Shown: piece by piece, positions 17,660 through 27,965 of the stretch
Position numbering within the stretch: position 1 is the stretch's first letter
Layout of the letters: the number at the start of each line of letters is the position of its first letter
NCBI RefSeq assembly: GCF_004010325.2
Contig: NZ_SADR02000008.1
Span: forward strand, 179,876 to 243,875
DNA from: Mesorhizobium sp. M00.F.Ca.ET.216.01.1.1
GTDB taxonomy: Bacteria > Pseudomonadota > Alphaproteobacteria > Rhizobiales > Rhizobiaceae
Length of the DNA stretch: 64,000 nucleotides
Direction: 5' to 3'
The notes under the pieces: model-generated
Databases searched by the model: none
What the model saw: the letters and a program-made list of their open reading frames with translations, nothing else
Told to the model about the DNA's origin: nothing
Position numbers and translations under genes: made by a program

Positions 17660-18947
17660 GCTTCGATGCCGAAAAGGCCGGCCATGTAAGGCGACACGAA
17701 GCGGTTCTCGGGATCGATGTCGCGGCGCACCGCCATGGCGTCATCCCAGCGCGGATAGAGTTTTTTCAGGTCCGCCGCCTTCAGGCTGTGCATCTTGCCC
17801 CAATGCGGCCTGCCGCCATATCTGCGGAAGATCGGCTCGGCCGCCCGCATGAACCGTTGCGGATCGCTGGCCGCATCATGGTGGATGGCGATCGAACAGG
17901 TGAGCCTGTTGTAGAACGGCGACAACCAGAATTCGTCGGGCGCGACCGTGCGCACCTCCATCGGGAAATAGACTTCCGCAAACCGCTTTTCGGTCAGTTC
18001 GATGATTTCGGCCAGCGCCTTCGGCCCTTCCTCGAACGGCAGATGATATTCCATCTCGTTGAACTTCGTCTGCCGGTCGCTGGCATAGACGTTGAGCCAG
18101 TCCTGCACATAGTCCTCGGCCGGCAATTTGGCGATCGCGCCCAGGATCAGCCGGCGGCGCAGCGACGGCAGCCAGGCAAGCGCGGTACGCAGCCGGCGCA
18201 GCGTCGCCAGCCCCGCTTCGTCGTCCTCGGTCGGCCGCGTCGTTGTAGCCGCATCGCTCAGATCGCTGGCGATGAACTGTGCGTAGCCCGAAAACGGGAT
18301 GTAGTAGAATTCGGCCGAACGGTGTGCGGCCATCATTGTCTCGAAATCGCGGAGCATGTCGGCAATCGGCAGCACCGATTTGCGGCGGCGCAGCCGATAG
18401 GTCGGCACATTGTTCATTGTCACTTCGGTCAGGATGCCGAAGGCGCCGAGCGCGACACCCATGGCATGGACCATGTCCAGATCGCCGGCCCGGTTGAAGT
18501 CGTGCAATCTGCCTGCCCGTCGACGATCTGCACTGTCTCCAGTTGCGTGTGATAGGCGCCGAGCGTCGGTCCGGAGCCGTGGGTGGCGGTGCCAAGAGCG
18601 CCGCCGATCGCCTGGCGGTCGATATCGCCCATGTTCGGCAGGCCTTGGCCGATGCCTTGCAGAATATGCATCAGCGGCCCGAGCCGTGTCCCTGCACGCA
18701 CCCGCGCCTGATGCCGCTCGCTGTCGTGCGACACCAGCCCCTCGAACCTCTCCATCGACAGGATCGTGCCTTCGGATTTTACCAGCGGCGTGAAGGAATG
18801 CCCGGCGCCGGCGACCCGCACCGGGCCAGGCGCGGTGCGTACGAGATCGCTGAGTTCATCTGCGTCGGCAGGGCTGGCGATCAGCTGCGGTTCGGCGCGT
18901 ACATGGCCGGACTAGTTGCTCCAGGTCTGCGTGGTGGCGTTCGACAT
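17656..18947 (-). pseudogene. D-arabinono-1,4-lactone oxidase-like FAD enzyme, stop codon and frameshift
   Basis: An oxidase of the gulonolactone/arabinonolactone family is spread over two frames. The N-terminal half reads MSNATTQTWSN, then TAG at 18912-18914, then SGHVRAEPQL and on through the FAD loop VRVAGAGHSFTPL; family members usually have Trp at the stop position, so TGG to TAG is likely. Near 18505-18512 the frame changes: QIVDGQ continues in the next frame as RLHDFNRAGDLDMVHAM, explained by loss of one G from GGCAGGGCAG. The C-terminus (IDPENRFVSPYM) is intact. Two independent lesions make it a pseudogene unless they are sequencing errors. MFS and aldolase neighbours are intact. Confidence 0.85.
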
Positions 18948-18956
18948 GGCGCCGAT

Positions 18957-20144
18957 TTAAGCTATTGCGCGGCGACGCCGCGATACCAGAATGAACAGGC
19001 CGAGCAGCACGACGCTGGCGAGGGCGCAGGCGGCGGCGAATTCCGGCACCGGCCGGAAATCCGTGCCGTCGATGAGCAGGGATGCCGCAATCGGTCCTAT
19101 CGCCAGACCAAGGATCTGGGCGGCCGGCACCAGAAGCACGGCAGTGCGCGTCTCGTCGGCGGTGATTGCCAGACGGATCTGGTAGGGGACGATGAACAAG
19201 AGGATGAAGCCCATGACCAGGGCGACCGCCCAGAAAGTCGTGAGGCCCGGCCCACTGGCGAGCAGAGCGGAGCTGGCAACGGCGATGGCGCCGACCACCG
19301 CAATGGTGATGCGGTGGTCGATGCGCGCCTCGAGAACTGTCGCCGTCATTGCGCCCAGAACCTGGGCAGCGAGGCTGGCCGACACCATCAGGCCGACAGT
19401 CCACGAATAAATCCCGAATTGCGCACCAAGCGGCTCCAGGAAGGCCCAGACCGCACCGAAGAACATGAAATAGCAGAAGATGCACAGCAGCGCGGTGATC
19501 GAGGGTAAAGTGAGCACATTGCCGAAATGCTCTTCCCTGGGCAGGTCGGCATAGTCGGCCGGCACCTTCCAGGCGACCGCCAGAGAGGCGACGCACACGA
19601 CGGCAAGGACAATGAAGCCGCCAGCCGACCCGGCAGCCGGAATCACGTAGAGCGCCAGCAGCAAAGCCAGGGCACTTTGCGCCAGGGTCTGGATGGTGAC
19701 GAAATAGCCGCCGATGCACTCGGCCCGCCGCGAACGGGCGATCAGCTCGGTGGCGACCGCCACAACGCCACCCTCGGCGAGCCCGGCCACGGTGCGAGCT
19801 GAGATCAGCATGTGGGGGGTCGCGACGTGCGCAGTCCACCAATTCGCCAGCGCCAGAATGATCAGCAGGATGGCGCTTTTCCAGCGCATGTTGCGGGCCG
19901 ACAACAGCATCGCCACGATTGCCGAGCCGATGGCAATCGCGATCATCTCCGCCGTGGCGACCAGGGCCAGCTCATCGCCGCTGACATGCCCCTCGGTATA
20001 AAGCGCGCCGAGCAGCACGGGTTGTAGCCCGAGGATGAGCAAGCCGACCGAACCGATCCAAAGTGCTGAGGCAAGCTGTCCACTAGTCGGATTGCCGACC
20101 AGCCAGTCGCCATTGTCCGTATGCCCGGCATTTGTCGAAGTCAC
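18957..20144 (-). CDS. MFS transporter
   Basis: 395-residue 12-helix major facilitator. The helix-4 region reads ARTVAGLAEGGVVAVATELIARSRR. The GTG at 20144 is chosen because GGGGAGGG lies just upstream; in-frame codons further up would run into the TetR operator. The stop is 9 bases before the lactone oxidase pseudogene, so it heads that operon. Substrate unknown; the neighbours suggest a sugar acid, lactone or hydroxy amino acid. Probably repressed by the divergent TetR regulator. Confidence 0.85.
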   Translation of the reverse strand: MTSTNAGHTDNGDWLVGNPTSGQLASALWIGSVGLLILGLQPVLLGALYTEGHVSGDELALVATAEMIAIAIGSAIVAMLLSARNMRWKSAILLIILALANWWTAHVATPHMLISARTVAGLAEGGVVAVATELIARSRRAECIGGYFVTIQTLAQSALALLLALYVIPAAGSAGGFIVLAVVCVASLAVAWKVPADYADLPREEHFGNVLTLPSITALLCIFCYFMFFGAVWAFLEPLGAQFGIYSWTVGLMVSASLAAQVLGAMTATVLEARIDHRITIAVVGAIAVASSALLASGPGLTTFWAVALVMGFILLFIVPYQIRLAITADETRTAVLLVPAAQILGLAIGPIAASLLIDGTDFRPVPEFAAACALASVVLLGLFILVSRRRRAIA

Positions 20145-20183
20145 AGGCGCCCTCCCCGATGTCCTTGCCGCATGGCGAGAAAT

Positions 20184-20198
20184 CTGACAACCTGTCAG
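20184..20198. promoter_or_regulatory. TetR operator between divergent MFS and TetR genes
   Basis: Perfect inverted repeat CTGACA-ACC-TGTCAG midway between the divergent starts, followed at 20219 by TGATCA. Location and symmetry suit a TetR dimer controlling both directions. Confidence 0.6.
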
Positions 20199-20269
20199 CT
20201 TTCCAGAAACTGATACTTGATCATATTTCCTGTCAACCGAAATTTGGGCCTGCCGCGAGAGATCTGTGC

Positions 20270-20896
20270 ATGAAAGAAGCAAGGCGAACGGCGACCGAGC
20301 CCAGGCGCAAGCCCAAGCAGGAGCGCAGCCGCGAGCGCATCGATGCCATCCTGTCGACGACCATGCGGCTGATCGGCGAGAAGGGCATCGACGCCGTCAC
20401 GATGAAGGAAGTCGGCACGTTGGCGGGTGGGCCGATCGCCACCGTCTATCATTATTTTCCTAGCAAATCGGCGATCCTGGCGATGCTCTACGAACGGTTC
20501 TCCGAGGTCAGCCGCGCGCGGCTGACCGCGATCATCGCCGACATCCATGGACTGGACGACGTGATGGCGGCGGCCGACCGCCTGCTCGACGATTATTATG
20601 AGCGTGTCGCCGGCGACCCCGCCATCCAGGACCTGCAGAACGCGATCCAGGCCGACAAGGCGCTGCAGAATCTCGACATCGCCGAAACCCGGCATCAAGC
20701 CAAGCTATTCTGCGACCATGTCGCCCCCTTTCTCGAGCCGGAGAGACGCGAGCAATTCGGACGCGTGGTTTTCCTGATCTTCCAGCTTGCCGGTGGCGTC
20801 GTGCGCCTGGCGCTTACCCAGGACGAAACCGAAAGCCGGCGGACTATCGAGGATTACAGGTCGATCATCCACGCCCAGTTGCGGCTGTTCCTCTAA
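20270..20896 (+). CDS. TetR/AcrR-family regulator
   Basis: 208-residue regulator: a basic N-terminal lead, then the helix-turn-helix RLIGEKGIDAVTMKEVGTLAGGPIATVYHYFPSKSAILAML, then an all-helical ligand domain. ATG 20270 is preferred over an in-frame start 138 bases upstream, which would overlap the divergent MFS gene and the palindrome. Likely target: the MFS/oxidase/aldolase operon. Confidence 0.9.
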   Translation: MKEARRTATEPRRKPKQERSRERIDAILSTTMRLIGEKGIDAVTMKEVGTLAGGPIATVYHYFPSKSAILAMLYERFSEVSRARLTAIIADIHGLDDVMAAADRLLDDYYERVAGDPAIQDLQNAIQADKALQNLDIAETRHQAKLFCDHVAPFLEPERREQFGRVVFLIFQLAGGVVRLALTQDETESRRTIEDYRSIIHAQLRLFL

Positions 20897-20949
20897 CGCG
20901 GTCACGATCAGGGAACGCAAATTTCGCGCATTTCGATGACGTGCCGCGG

Positions 20950-20981
20950 CTTGACTCTCACGAGCCGCGGGCCTATTTCAG
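20950..20981 (+). promoter_or_regulatory. RpoH-type heat-shock promoter of groESL
   Basis: CTTGAC, 16 bases, then CCTATTTCAG, which matches the alphaproteobacterial RpoH -10 form CYTATNTNNG at every fixed position. The downstream edge lies 8 bases before the CIRCE element, so heat-shock sigma and HrcA both act here. Confidence 0.75.
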
Positions 20982-20988
20982 CGCCACG

Positions 20989-21015
20989 TTAGCACTCGCC
21001 ATTGGTGAGTGCTAA
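20989..21015 (+). promoter_or_regulatory. CIRCE element (HrcA operator)
   Basis: Perfect TTAGCACTC-N9-GAGTGCTAA upstream of groES, matching the CIRCE consensus without mismatch. HrcA binds it and represses the operon at normal temperature. Confidence 0.95.
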
Positions 21016-21078
21016 CTCATATGTCCGGCGCTGCCGGACGGAGGGACTATTCTCACCATTCTCATCGAGGAATCAAAT

Positions 21079-21375
21079 ATGGCAAAGTCGAAGTTCCGAC
21101 CGCTTCATGACCGCGTGGTCGTTCGCCGGGTCGAATCCGAATCCAAGACCGCGGGCGGCATCATCATCCCCGATACGGCAAAGGAAAAGCCGCAGGAAGG
21201 CGAGATCATCGCCGTCGGTTCCGGCGCCCGCGACGAAGCCGGCAAGCTCGTCCCGCTGGACGTCAAGGCCGGCGACCGCATCCTGTTCGGCAAGTGGTCG
21301 GGCACCGAAGTCAAGCTCAATGGCGAGGACCTTCTGATCATGAAGGAATCCGACATCATGGGCATCATCGGCTGA
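21079..21375 (+). CDS. groES: GroES co-chaperonin
   Basis: 98-residue Cpn10. It starts [16 protein letters not shown], has the mobile loop [18 protein letters not shown] that contacts GroEL, and ends [14 protein letters not shown]. It forms the heptameric lid on the GroEL chamber in the cytoplasm. First gene of a bicistronic operon behind an RpoH-type promoter and a CIRCE site; groEL follows after 63 bases. Confidence 0.98.
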   Translation: MAKSKFRPLHDRVVVRRVESESKTAGGIIIPDTAKEKPQEGEIIAVGSGARDEAGKLVPLDVKAGDRILFGKWSGTEVKLNGEDLLIMKESDIMGIIG

Positions 21376-21399
21376 ATATCGGCCTCACCGTCAACTTGA

Positions 21400-23173
<1,774 letters not shown>

Positions 23174-23198
23174 TCCAGCCAATCTCGCTAAGCTTACG

Positions 23199-23230
23199 GA
23201 AAGGGCGGCAGCAATGCCGCCCTTTCTGTT
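23199..23230 (+). terminator. groESL operon terminator
   Basis: Perfect 12-bp stem GAAAGGGCGGCA / TGCCGCCCTTTC with a GCAA loop, followed by TGTT. Lies 104 bases after the groEL stop and ahead of the convergent TetR gene. Confidence 0.8.
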
Positions 23231-23280
23231 TGCTATCGGGTGATCATTTCGCCTGAGACTGCCTCGGCTCAGGCGACGGC

Positions 23281-23877
23281 TCAATGTGCCGCAGCCACCT
23301 CCTGGGCCAGCATCGCACCTTCGATCAGCGCGGCGACTTCATCTGCTACCGCCAGCACCGGGGCGCGGTCGCGGGTGGCGCGCGCGATCACCATCAGCCC
23401 TTCCAGCGATGATTCGACAAGCAGCGCCAGGGCGTGGGCGCGGCGCTCGCGTATCCCTGCCCTGACGAAGGCCGCCCGCAGCAAGCCTATCCACTGCTCG
23501 AAGGCCGACCGGCACAACTCGGCCAGCTCCGGCACGTCGGTCGGCGAGTCCAGCACCACGGGCGCGATCGGACATCCAAGCGTGAACTGGTTCTCCTCCA
23601 ACATGCGCGCGACCGACTGGTAGATATGGTGGACGGCCACCGCCGGGTCCGTCTCGGCGGCGAGCGCGGCCTCCAGCCTTTGCGTCACCTCGTCGACGCT
23701 GTTGCGCGTCACCTCGAGGACCAGCTGGTCCTTACCGCCCGGAAAATGGAAGTAGAGCGAGCCTCTCGGCGCCCCGCTGGCGCTCAAAATGTCGTTCAGC
23801 GAGGTGCCGTGATAGCCGCGCTGCCTAAGCAGCAGCGCCGTCGCCTCGAGCATGCGGATGCGGGTGTCGTTCGCCAT
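23281..23877 (-). CDS. TetR-family regulator (LmrA/YxaF-like)
   Basis: 198-residue regulator with helix-turn-helix LLLRQRGYHGTSLNDILSASGAPRGSLYFHFPGGKDQLV, characteristic of the LmrA/YxaF branch, and the typical GCPIAPVVLD block in the ligand domain. The start at 23877 has AGAGG upstream. It is divergent from an oxidoreductase/OsmC/SnoaL-like operon, and palindromes lie between them. Confidence 0.9.
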   Translation of the reverse strand: MANDTRIRMLEATALLLRQRGYHGTSLNDILSASGAPRGSLYFHFPGGKDQLVLEVTRNSVDEVTQRLEAALAAETDPAVAVHHIYQSVARMLEENQFTLGCPIAPVVLDSPTDVPELAELCRSAFEQWIGLLRAAFVRAGIRERRAHALALLVESSLEGLMVIARATRDRAPVLAVADEVAALIEGAMLAQEVAAAH

Positions 23878-23932
23878 GTCAACCTCTGTCAGGAGCAATC
23901 ATTATAGGCCTTGCTCAGAATATGACAATCGG

Positions 23933-23958
23933 TCTACATAATATGTAGATCAGTCTAC
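23933..23958. promoter_or_regulatory. overlapping TetR palindromes
   Basis: TCTACAT-AAT-ATGTAGA (23933-23949) is a perfect 17-bp palindrome. It overlaps GTAGA-TCAG-TCTAC (23945-23958), giving three alternating TCTAC half-sites between the divergent TetR gene and the oxidoreductase operon. Two dimers could bind side by side. Confidence 0.65.
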
Positions 23959-23973
23959 ATATATGGGGGTCGA

Positions 23974-24984
23974 ATGCGCAACTTTCGTCTTGAAGGGTCC
24001 GGTGGGACTGACTGCCTGGTGATGCATGACGAGGCTGAGCCGACGCCGAAACCGCACGATATCGTGGTTCGCGTTCGCGCCACCTCGCTCAACCGGCGCG
24101 ACACGATGATCCTCAACGGCACCTATCCGCTGACGCCGCGCCAAGGCGTCATTCCGCTGAGCGACGGCGCCGGCGAAGTCGTTGCCGTCGGCAACGCCGT
24201 CACCCGCTTTGCCGTCGACGACCGCGTCACCGGCAGCTATTTTACGCGCTGGATCGACGGCCGCATCAATGCCAAGCTCATCGACCAATTCGGCTGCACG
24301 CTGGACGGCATGCTGGCCGAATATGCGCTGCTTGACGAACAGTGGGCCGTGCGGCTTCCCGAACATCTCGACTGGCATGAAGCGGCGACGCTGACCTGCG
24401 CCGGTCTGACGGCCTGGAATTCGCTGACGGGTGCGGAGATTCCGAAGCCCGGCCAATGGGTTCTGGTCATCGGCTCGGGTGGCGTCGCGCTGTTTGCGCT
24501 GCAGTTCGCCAAGCTGCTCGGCTGTCAGGTCGTGGCGGTCACCTCGCGCAGCGAGAAGGCGGACAAGCTGCGCGCACTGGGCGCCGACATCGTCGTCTCC
24601 ACTGCGGACACGCCGGAATGGGGTGCGATGGTGCGCGACCAGACCGGCGGCATCGACCTCGTCGTCGAGACCGGCGGCCCGCCGACCTTCGCGCAGTCGA
24701 TGATCGCCAGCACGCTTTACGGGCGCATTGTGCTGCTCACCGTACAGGATGCGAAAGGCGGCGCGGTGCAGATTCCCGGCGCGGTTTACCAGCGCAGCCT
24801 CGTCACCATCAGCCGCGTCTTCGTCGGTAGCCGCACCGGCCTTGAAACCATGCTGCGCGCCATCTCGGCGCATCGCCTGAAGCCCGTCGTCGACAAGGTC
24901 TTCCCCTTCGCCGAAGTCCGCGATGCCTACCGCTACTTCGAGCAGGGCAACGTCTTCGGAAAGGTGATCATCGAAGGCGCCTGA
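23974..24984 (+). CDS. zinc-independent MDR alcohol dehydrogenase / quinone oxidoreductase-like
   Basis: 336-residue medium-chain reductase. A GroES-like N-terminal domain (VRATSLNRRDTMILNGTYP) is followed by the NAD(P)-binding Rossmann motif VLVIGSGGVALFALQFAKLLG, and the C-terminus has FAEVRDAYRYFEQGNVFGKVII. The structural-zinc cysteine cluster is absent, so it resembles the quinone-oxidoreductase branch. First gene of an operon with OsmC-like and SnoaL-like genes under a divergent TetR regulator, which suggests detoxification of reactive electrophiles. Confidence 0.88.
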   Translation: MRNFRLEGSGGTDCLVMHDEAEPTPKPHDIVVRVRATSLNRRDTMILNGTYPLTPRQGVIPLSDGAGEVVAVGNAVTRFAVDDRVTGSYFTRWIDGRINAKLIDQFGCTLDGMLAEYALLDEQWAVRLPEHLDWHEAATLTCAGLTAWNSLTGAEIPKPGQWVLVIGSGGVALFALQFAKLLGCQVVAVTSRSEKADKLRALGADIVVSTADTPEWGAMVRDQTGGIDLVVETGGPPTFAQSMIASTLYGRIVLLTVQDAKGGAVQIPGAVYQRSLVTISRVFVGSRTGLETMLRAISAHRLKPVVDKVFPFAEVRDAYRYFEQGNVFGKVIIEGA

Positions 24985-25015
24985 AGGGATTCGATCATTG
25001 AAAGGAGAAAGACGA

Positions 25016-25477
25016 ATGACCATCCGTGAAGCAGAGGGCCAATGGCAGGGATCGTTGAAACAAGGCTCGGGCCGGCTGCGGCTCGGCAGCGGCGTCTTCG
25101 AAGGCGCCTATTCCTTCCCGTCGCGTTTCGAGGACGGTCCGGGCACGAACCCCGAGGAATTGATCGCGGCGGCGCATGCCGGCTGCTTTTCGATGGCGCT
25201 GAGCGCCATAGCAGGCCGCGGCGGCCATGTTCCCGTGCGCATCAGCACCGTCGCCAGGGTGCATCTTGGCACGAGCACGTCCGGGCCGACGATCACCCGC
25301 ATCGACCTCGAAACCGAAGCCGAGATTGCGGGCCTGGCGCCGGAAGAATTCCAGCGCCTGGCTGAGTCCGCGAAAGCGACTTGCCTGGTCTCGCGCGCCC
25401 TGGCCGGCGTGGCCGATATCACGCTCAAGGCGGAACTGATCGCGACCACCGCCCCGGATGAAATCAGGAGGACATGA
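25016..25477 (+). CDS. OsmC-family peroxidase
   Basis: 153-residue OsmC/Ohr-fold protein that reduces organic hydroperoxides with two redox Cys. Both are present: HAGCFSMAL near residue 57 and ATCLVSRAL near residue 122. ATG 25016 has AAAGGAG eight bases upstream; an ATG 18 bases earlier lacks a site. It sits 31 bases after the oxidoreductase and one base before the next gene, so all three are co-transcribed. Confidence 0.9.
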   Translation: MTIREAEGQWQGSLKQGSGRLRLGSGVFEGAYSFPSRFEDGPGTNPEELIAAAHAGCFSMALSAIAGRGGHVPVRISTVARVHLGTSTSGPTITRIDLETEAEIAGLAPEEFQRLAESAKATCLVSRALAGVADITLKAELIATTAPDEIRRT

Positions 25478-25478
25478 G

Positions 25479-25865
25479 ATGAAACAGGATAGCACTATGC
25501 ACATCCATCCGGACGACCAATCCAGACAGACAGCCGAGATCATGCGGCGCTTCAACGACGTGTTCCAAAATCATGATCCGTCGGCGCTTCCCGGTCTGGT
25601 CGCAGAGGACTGTGTCATCGAAAACACTGTGCCGGCACCAGATGGCGCCCGCAATGTCGGCCGGGAGGCGTGCGTCGGCCTTTGGTCGGCGATCGCCAGC
25701 GAAGCCGGGACGCGCTTCGACCTCGAGGGAACATTCGTCGCCGGCGAGCGGGCCACGATCCGCTGGCGCTACTGGCGGGCCGACGGCGGTTCCATCCGTG
25801 GGGTCAATCTGATGCGGGTGCGCGACGGGCTGATCGTCGAAGCGATGGGCTACGTGAGGGGATAG
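25479..25865 (+). CDS. SnoaL/NTF2-like polyketide-cyclase-fold protein
   Basis: 128-residue protein with the cone-shaped NTF2-like fold pattern: FNDVFQNHDPSALPGLVAEDCVIENTVP, then FVAGERATIRWRYWRADGGSIRGVNLMRVRDGLIVEAMGYV. Members are small isomerases, hydrolases or ligand-binding proteins. ATG 25479 has AGGAGG seven bases upstream and starts one base after the OsmC stop. Substrate unknown. Confidence 0.85.
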   Translation: MKQDSTMHIHPDDQSRQTAEIMRRFNDVFQNHDPSALPGLVAEDCVIENTVPAPDGARNVGREACVGLWSAIASEAGTRFDLEGTFVAGERATIRWRYWRADGGSIRGVNLMRVRDGLIVEAMGYVRG

Positions 25866-25892
25866 CGGAGCGGAAAGAGCGGCGACGCCTCC

Positions 25893-26504
25893 CTACCGAT
25901 CGGCCAGCGCCAGCTTGGCGCCGAGCATGACGAAGGCGCCGGCGAAGGTGCGGCGCATCCAGGTCAGCACCTTTGGCCGCGACACGACATGGCTGCGGAT
26001 CGAGGCGGCGAAAATGCCGTAGCCGACAAAGACGATGAAAGTCAGAAGCATGAAGACGCTGCTGAGCTCAAGCATTTTCGACAGCGCATGCGGTTCGGTG
26101 GTGCTGACGAATTGCGGCAGGAAGGCAAAGAAGAAGATCGACAGCTTCGGGTTGAGGATATTGATGAGGATGCCGGAAGTGATCACCTTGCCGGCCGAGC
26201 GCGGCGCGACATTTTCCTCGACGCTCAGTCCGCCCTTCTCCTTCAGCGTGTTCCAGGCCATGTAGAGCAGGTAGGCGACGCCCAGATATTTCAGCGTCTC
26301 GAAGGCGACCGCGCTGGTGTGCAGCAACGCCGCCAGGCCGGTGATGGCCGCCGCCATATGCGGGATGATGCCGAGCGTGCAGCCGAAAGCGGCGATGATG
26401 CTGGCACGCGCGCCGCGCGAAAGGCCGGCGCTCAGCGTATAGAGAACGCCAGTGCCGGGCGAAGCCACGACGATCAGCGACGTCAACAGGAATTCGATGC
26501 TCAC
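25893..26504 (-). CDS. LysE-family exporter
   Basis: 203-residue membrane protein with the family blocks VVASPGTGVLYTLSAGLSRG near the N-terminus and GILINILNPKLSIFFFAFLPQFV in the middle, and about six hydrophobic helices. Probably exports an amino acid or derivative. It converges on the SnoaL-like gene. A second, divergent LysE-type protein is encoded at 5.5 kb. Confidence 0.9.
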   Translation of the reverse strand: MSIEFLLTSLIVVASPGTGVLYTLSAGLSRGARASIIAAFGCTLGIIPHMAAAITGLAALLHTSAVAFETLKYLGVAYLLYMAWNTLKEKGGLSVEENVAPRSAGKVITSGILINILNPKLSIFFFAFLPQFVSTTEPHALSKMLELSSVFMLLTFIVFVGYGIFAASIRSHVVSRPKVLTWMRRTFAGAFVMLGAKLALADR

Positions 26505-26550
26505 GATGGTTCCTCCGGTGACCTGCCCGCCGGCAAGTTAGCCAGCAAGA

Positions 26551-27000
26551 TCAGCGCGCACAAGTGTCGACCAAGGGGCCGGGTGAAGGGCATGCCAGCA
26601 AGGCGGGATCAGAGGTCGGCAGCCCGTGGGCGCGTCGTGCCAGCAGGCAATCGTCACCGCCCGGCATGCAGGAGCGGCAGACATCCGGGCGGAGGTCGTA
26701 GATGCCGCAAGCGGTCGACTTGCCGACCTCGCCCGAAAGCGCCGAGCAGCGCACGCCGTCACAGCGCATGCCGGATTCGTCGGCGGCCACATATTTTTGC
26801 GGGATCCGGTCGAGCTGCACGTCATCTTCGGTCGAGAAGCGCGGCCATTCGGATGAATAGGAACAGCAGGCGCCGCAGCTCTGGCAGTCGAAGGTCGCGC
26901 CCGGGCCGGCGCCCTCCTCCGTCGACGAAAAGCCGCCGGCGAGCGCCAAGGCAAGCAGCCCTGGCGCAACAGGATCGCGATCGGCGTCTTGTTGCGGCAA
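26551..27000 (-). CDS. YkgJ-type cysteine-cluster protein
   Basis: About 149 residues with the Zn/Fe-binding cysteine pattern FDCQSCGACCSYS, later CDGVRCSAL, and CGIYDLRPDVCRSCMPGGDDC, as in the YkgJ/UPF0153 family of unknown function. No ATG precedes the cluster at a sensible distance. A TTG at 27000, 4 bases after the stop of the preceding small gene and behind AGAAGAAA, gives MPQQDADRD and the likely true start; this start is inferred. Last gene of a coupled run of four. Confidence 0.78.
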   Translation of the reverse strand: MPQQDADRDPVAPGLLALALAGGFSSTEEGAGPGATFDCQSCGACCSYSSEWPRFSTEDDVQLDRIPQKYVAADESGMRCDGVRCSALSGEVGKSTACGIYDLRPDVCRSCMPGGDDCLLARRAHGLPTSDPALLACPSPGPLVDTCAR

Positions 27001-27004
27001 GGCG

Positions 27005-27163
27005 CTATTTCTTCTTCCTGGTCTTGCGCGATGGTGCTTCTGCCGGCGACTTGAACAGGTCGGTGGCCGCCGGCTCATCGGCTTTCGGCGCGGCAGCCGG
27101 CTTGGCCGGTTTTGCCGTGGCGGCAGACGTCGGCTGGTCCTTGGCGGAAAACTTTATAGCCAT
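27005..27163 (-). CDS. small basic Ala/Lys-rich protein
   Basis: 52 residues beginning MAIKFSAKDQPTSAATAKPAKPA and ending SRKTRKKK, low complexity with a strongly basic tail. It starts one base after the preceding gene's stop and ends 4 bases before the YkgJ-type start, so it is almost certainly expressed as part of this run. No family recognised; the tail could bind nucleic acid. Confidence 0.6.
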   Translation of the reverse strand: MAIKFSAKDQPTSAATAKPAKPAAAPKADEPAATDLFKSPAEAPSRKTRKKK

Positions 27164-27164
27164 G

Positions 27165-27572
27165 TCAATCCTCGTCGGCGAAACGCGATGATGGCGCGCG
27201 CGGATTGCGCAGGCGGCCGATCAGCGCCGAAACCGCCGTGATGTTCATTTCCTCGGGCGACCAGTTCCTGGCTTCCTCGATATGCCGGGGCGCCAGCTCG
27301 CGATGCGTGCTGCCGCTATAGGCGGCATCTTGATGGGTGACGCGCTCATTGGTCCTGGCGTTTTCGCGGACGTATTCGATCAGGTAGTTAGGACATTCGG
27401 CGCGGCCGCGCACGCCAAGACGCACCTGGGCATCGCCATGGGCGCGCTTGCAGCGCTCGAGCTTTTCGAGCACGCGCCGGACATATTCAATCGGCTTGTC
27501 GAGGCCTTCCACAACATCGGCAATGGTCGAATCGCCGGCAATCGCCTTTTGCGGCACACGCTTGGTGGCCAT
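27165..27572 (-). CDS. conserved hypothetical protein
   Basis: 135 residues starting MATKRVPQKAIAGDSTIADVVEGLDKP with a charged helical middle (IEYVRRVLEKLERCKRAHGDAQVRLG), then CPNYLIEYVRENARTN. No known domain recognised. The start codon shares its A with the stop of the upstream small gene (TGATG), and the stop sits against the next start. Translational coupling supports a shared role, but no function can be proposed. Confidence 0.7.
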   Translation of the reverse strand: MATKRVPQKAIAGDSTIADVVEGLDKPIEYVRRVLEKLERCKRAHGDAQVRLGVRGRAECPNYLIEYVRENARTNERVTHQDAAYSGSTHRELAPRHIEEARNWSPEEMNITAVSALIGRLRNPRAPSSRFADED

Positions 27573-27799
27573 CAGCGTTTGCCTGCGCGCTTCGGCAAGG
27601 CAGCGAGCACGGCGGCTGCCGCCATGTCGTCGGCTTCCTTTTCCAGGCGCAGTTCGCGCAGCCGCGCGGTCTTGGCCTCCCGGGCCTGGCTGACGGCATC
27701 CTGTTCGGAAATGATGCGGTTGAGCGACATCGACTGGGTCTTGGTCTTGCTGAAAAGGGATTCGGCCTGGTCGTGGGGTTTGTTCGAAGCGGCGGTCAA
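27572..27799 (-). CDS. small hypothetical protein with Arg/Glu-rich helix
   Basis: 75 residues from a TTG start (MTAASNKPHDQAESLF) with GGGAGAAAG six bases upstream; the frame stays open further upstream without a signal. The middle is a charged helix (SQAREAKTARLRELRLEKEADDMAAAAVLAAL) that could be a coiled coil. First gene of the four-gene run. No family recognised. Confidence 0.62.
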   Translation of the reverse strand: MTAASNKPHDQAESLFSKTKTQSMSLNRIISEQDAVSQAREAKTARLRELRLEKEADDMAAAAVLAALPKRAGKR

Positions 27800-27965
27800 G
27801 GTCTTTCTCCCGGTTCGGAGCGTGCTGCCGAAAGTGGCGAGACCGGTCTTTCGGCCAGGTCCACGCACAAAGCAATACGGCAGTCGGATTTCAGTTGCTG
27901 GAGCGTCCATAGCACGTTCAAGCGGTCGTGCGGCGCTCTTTCGGACTTTTAAAGCGTCCCAAATG

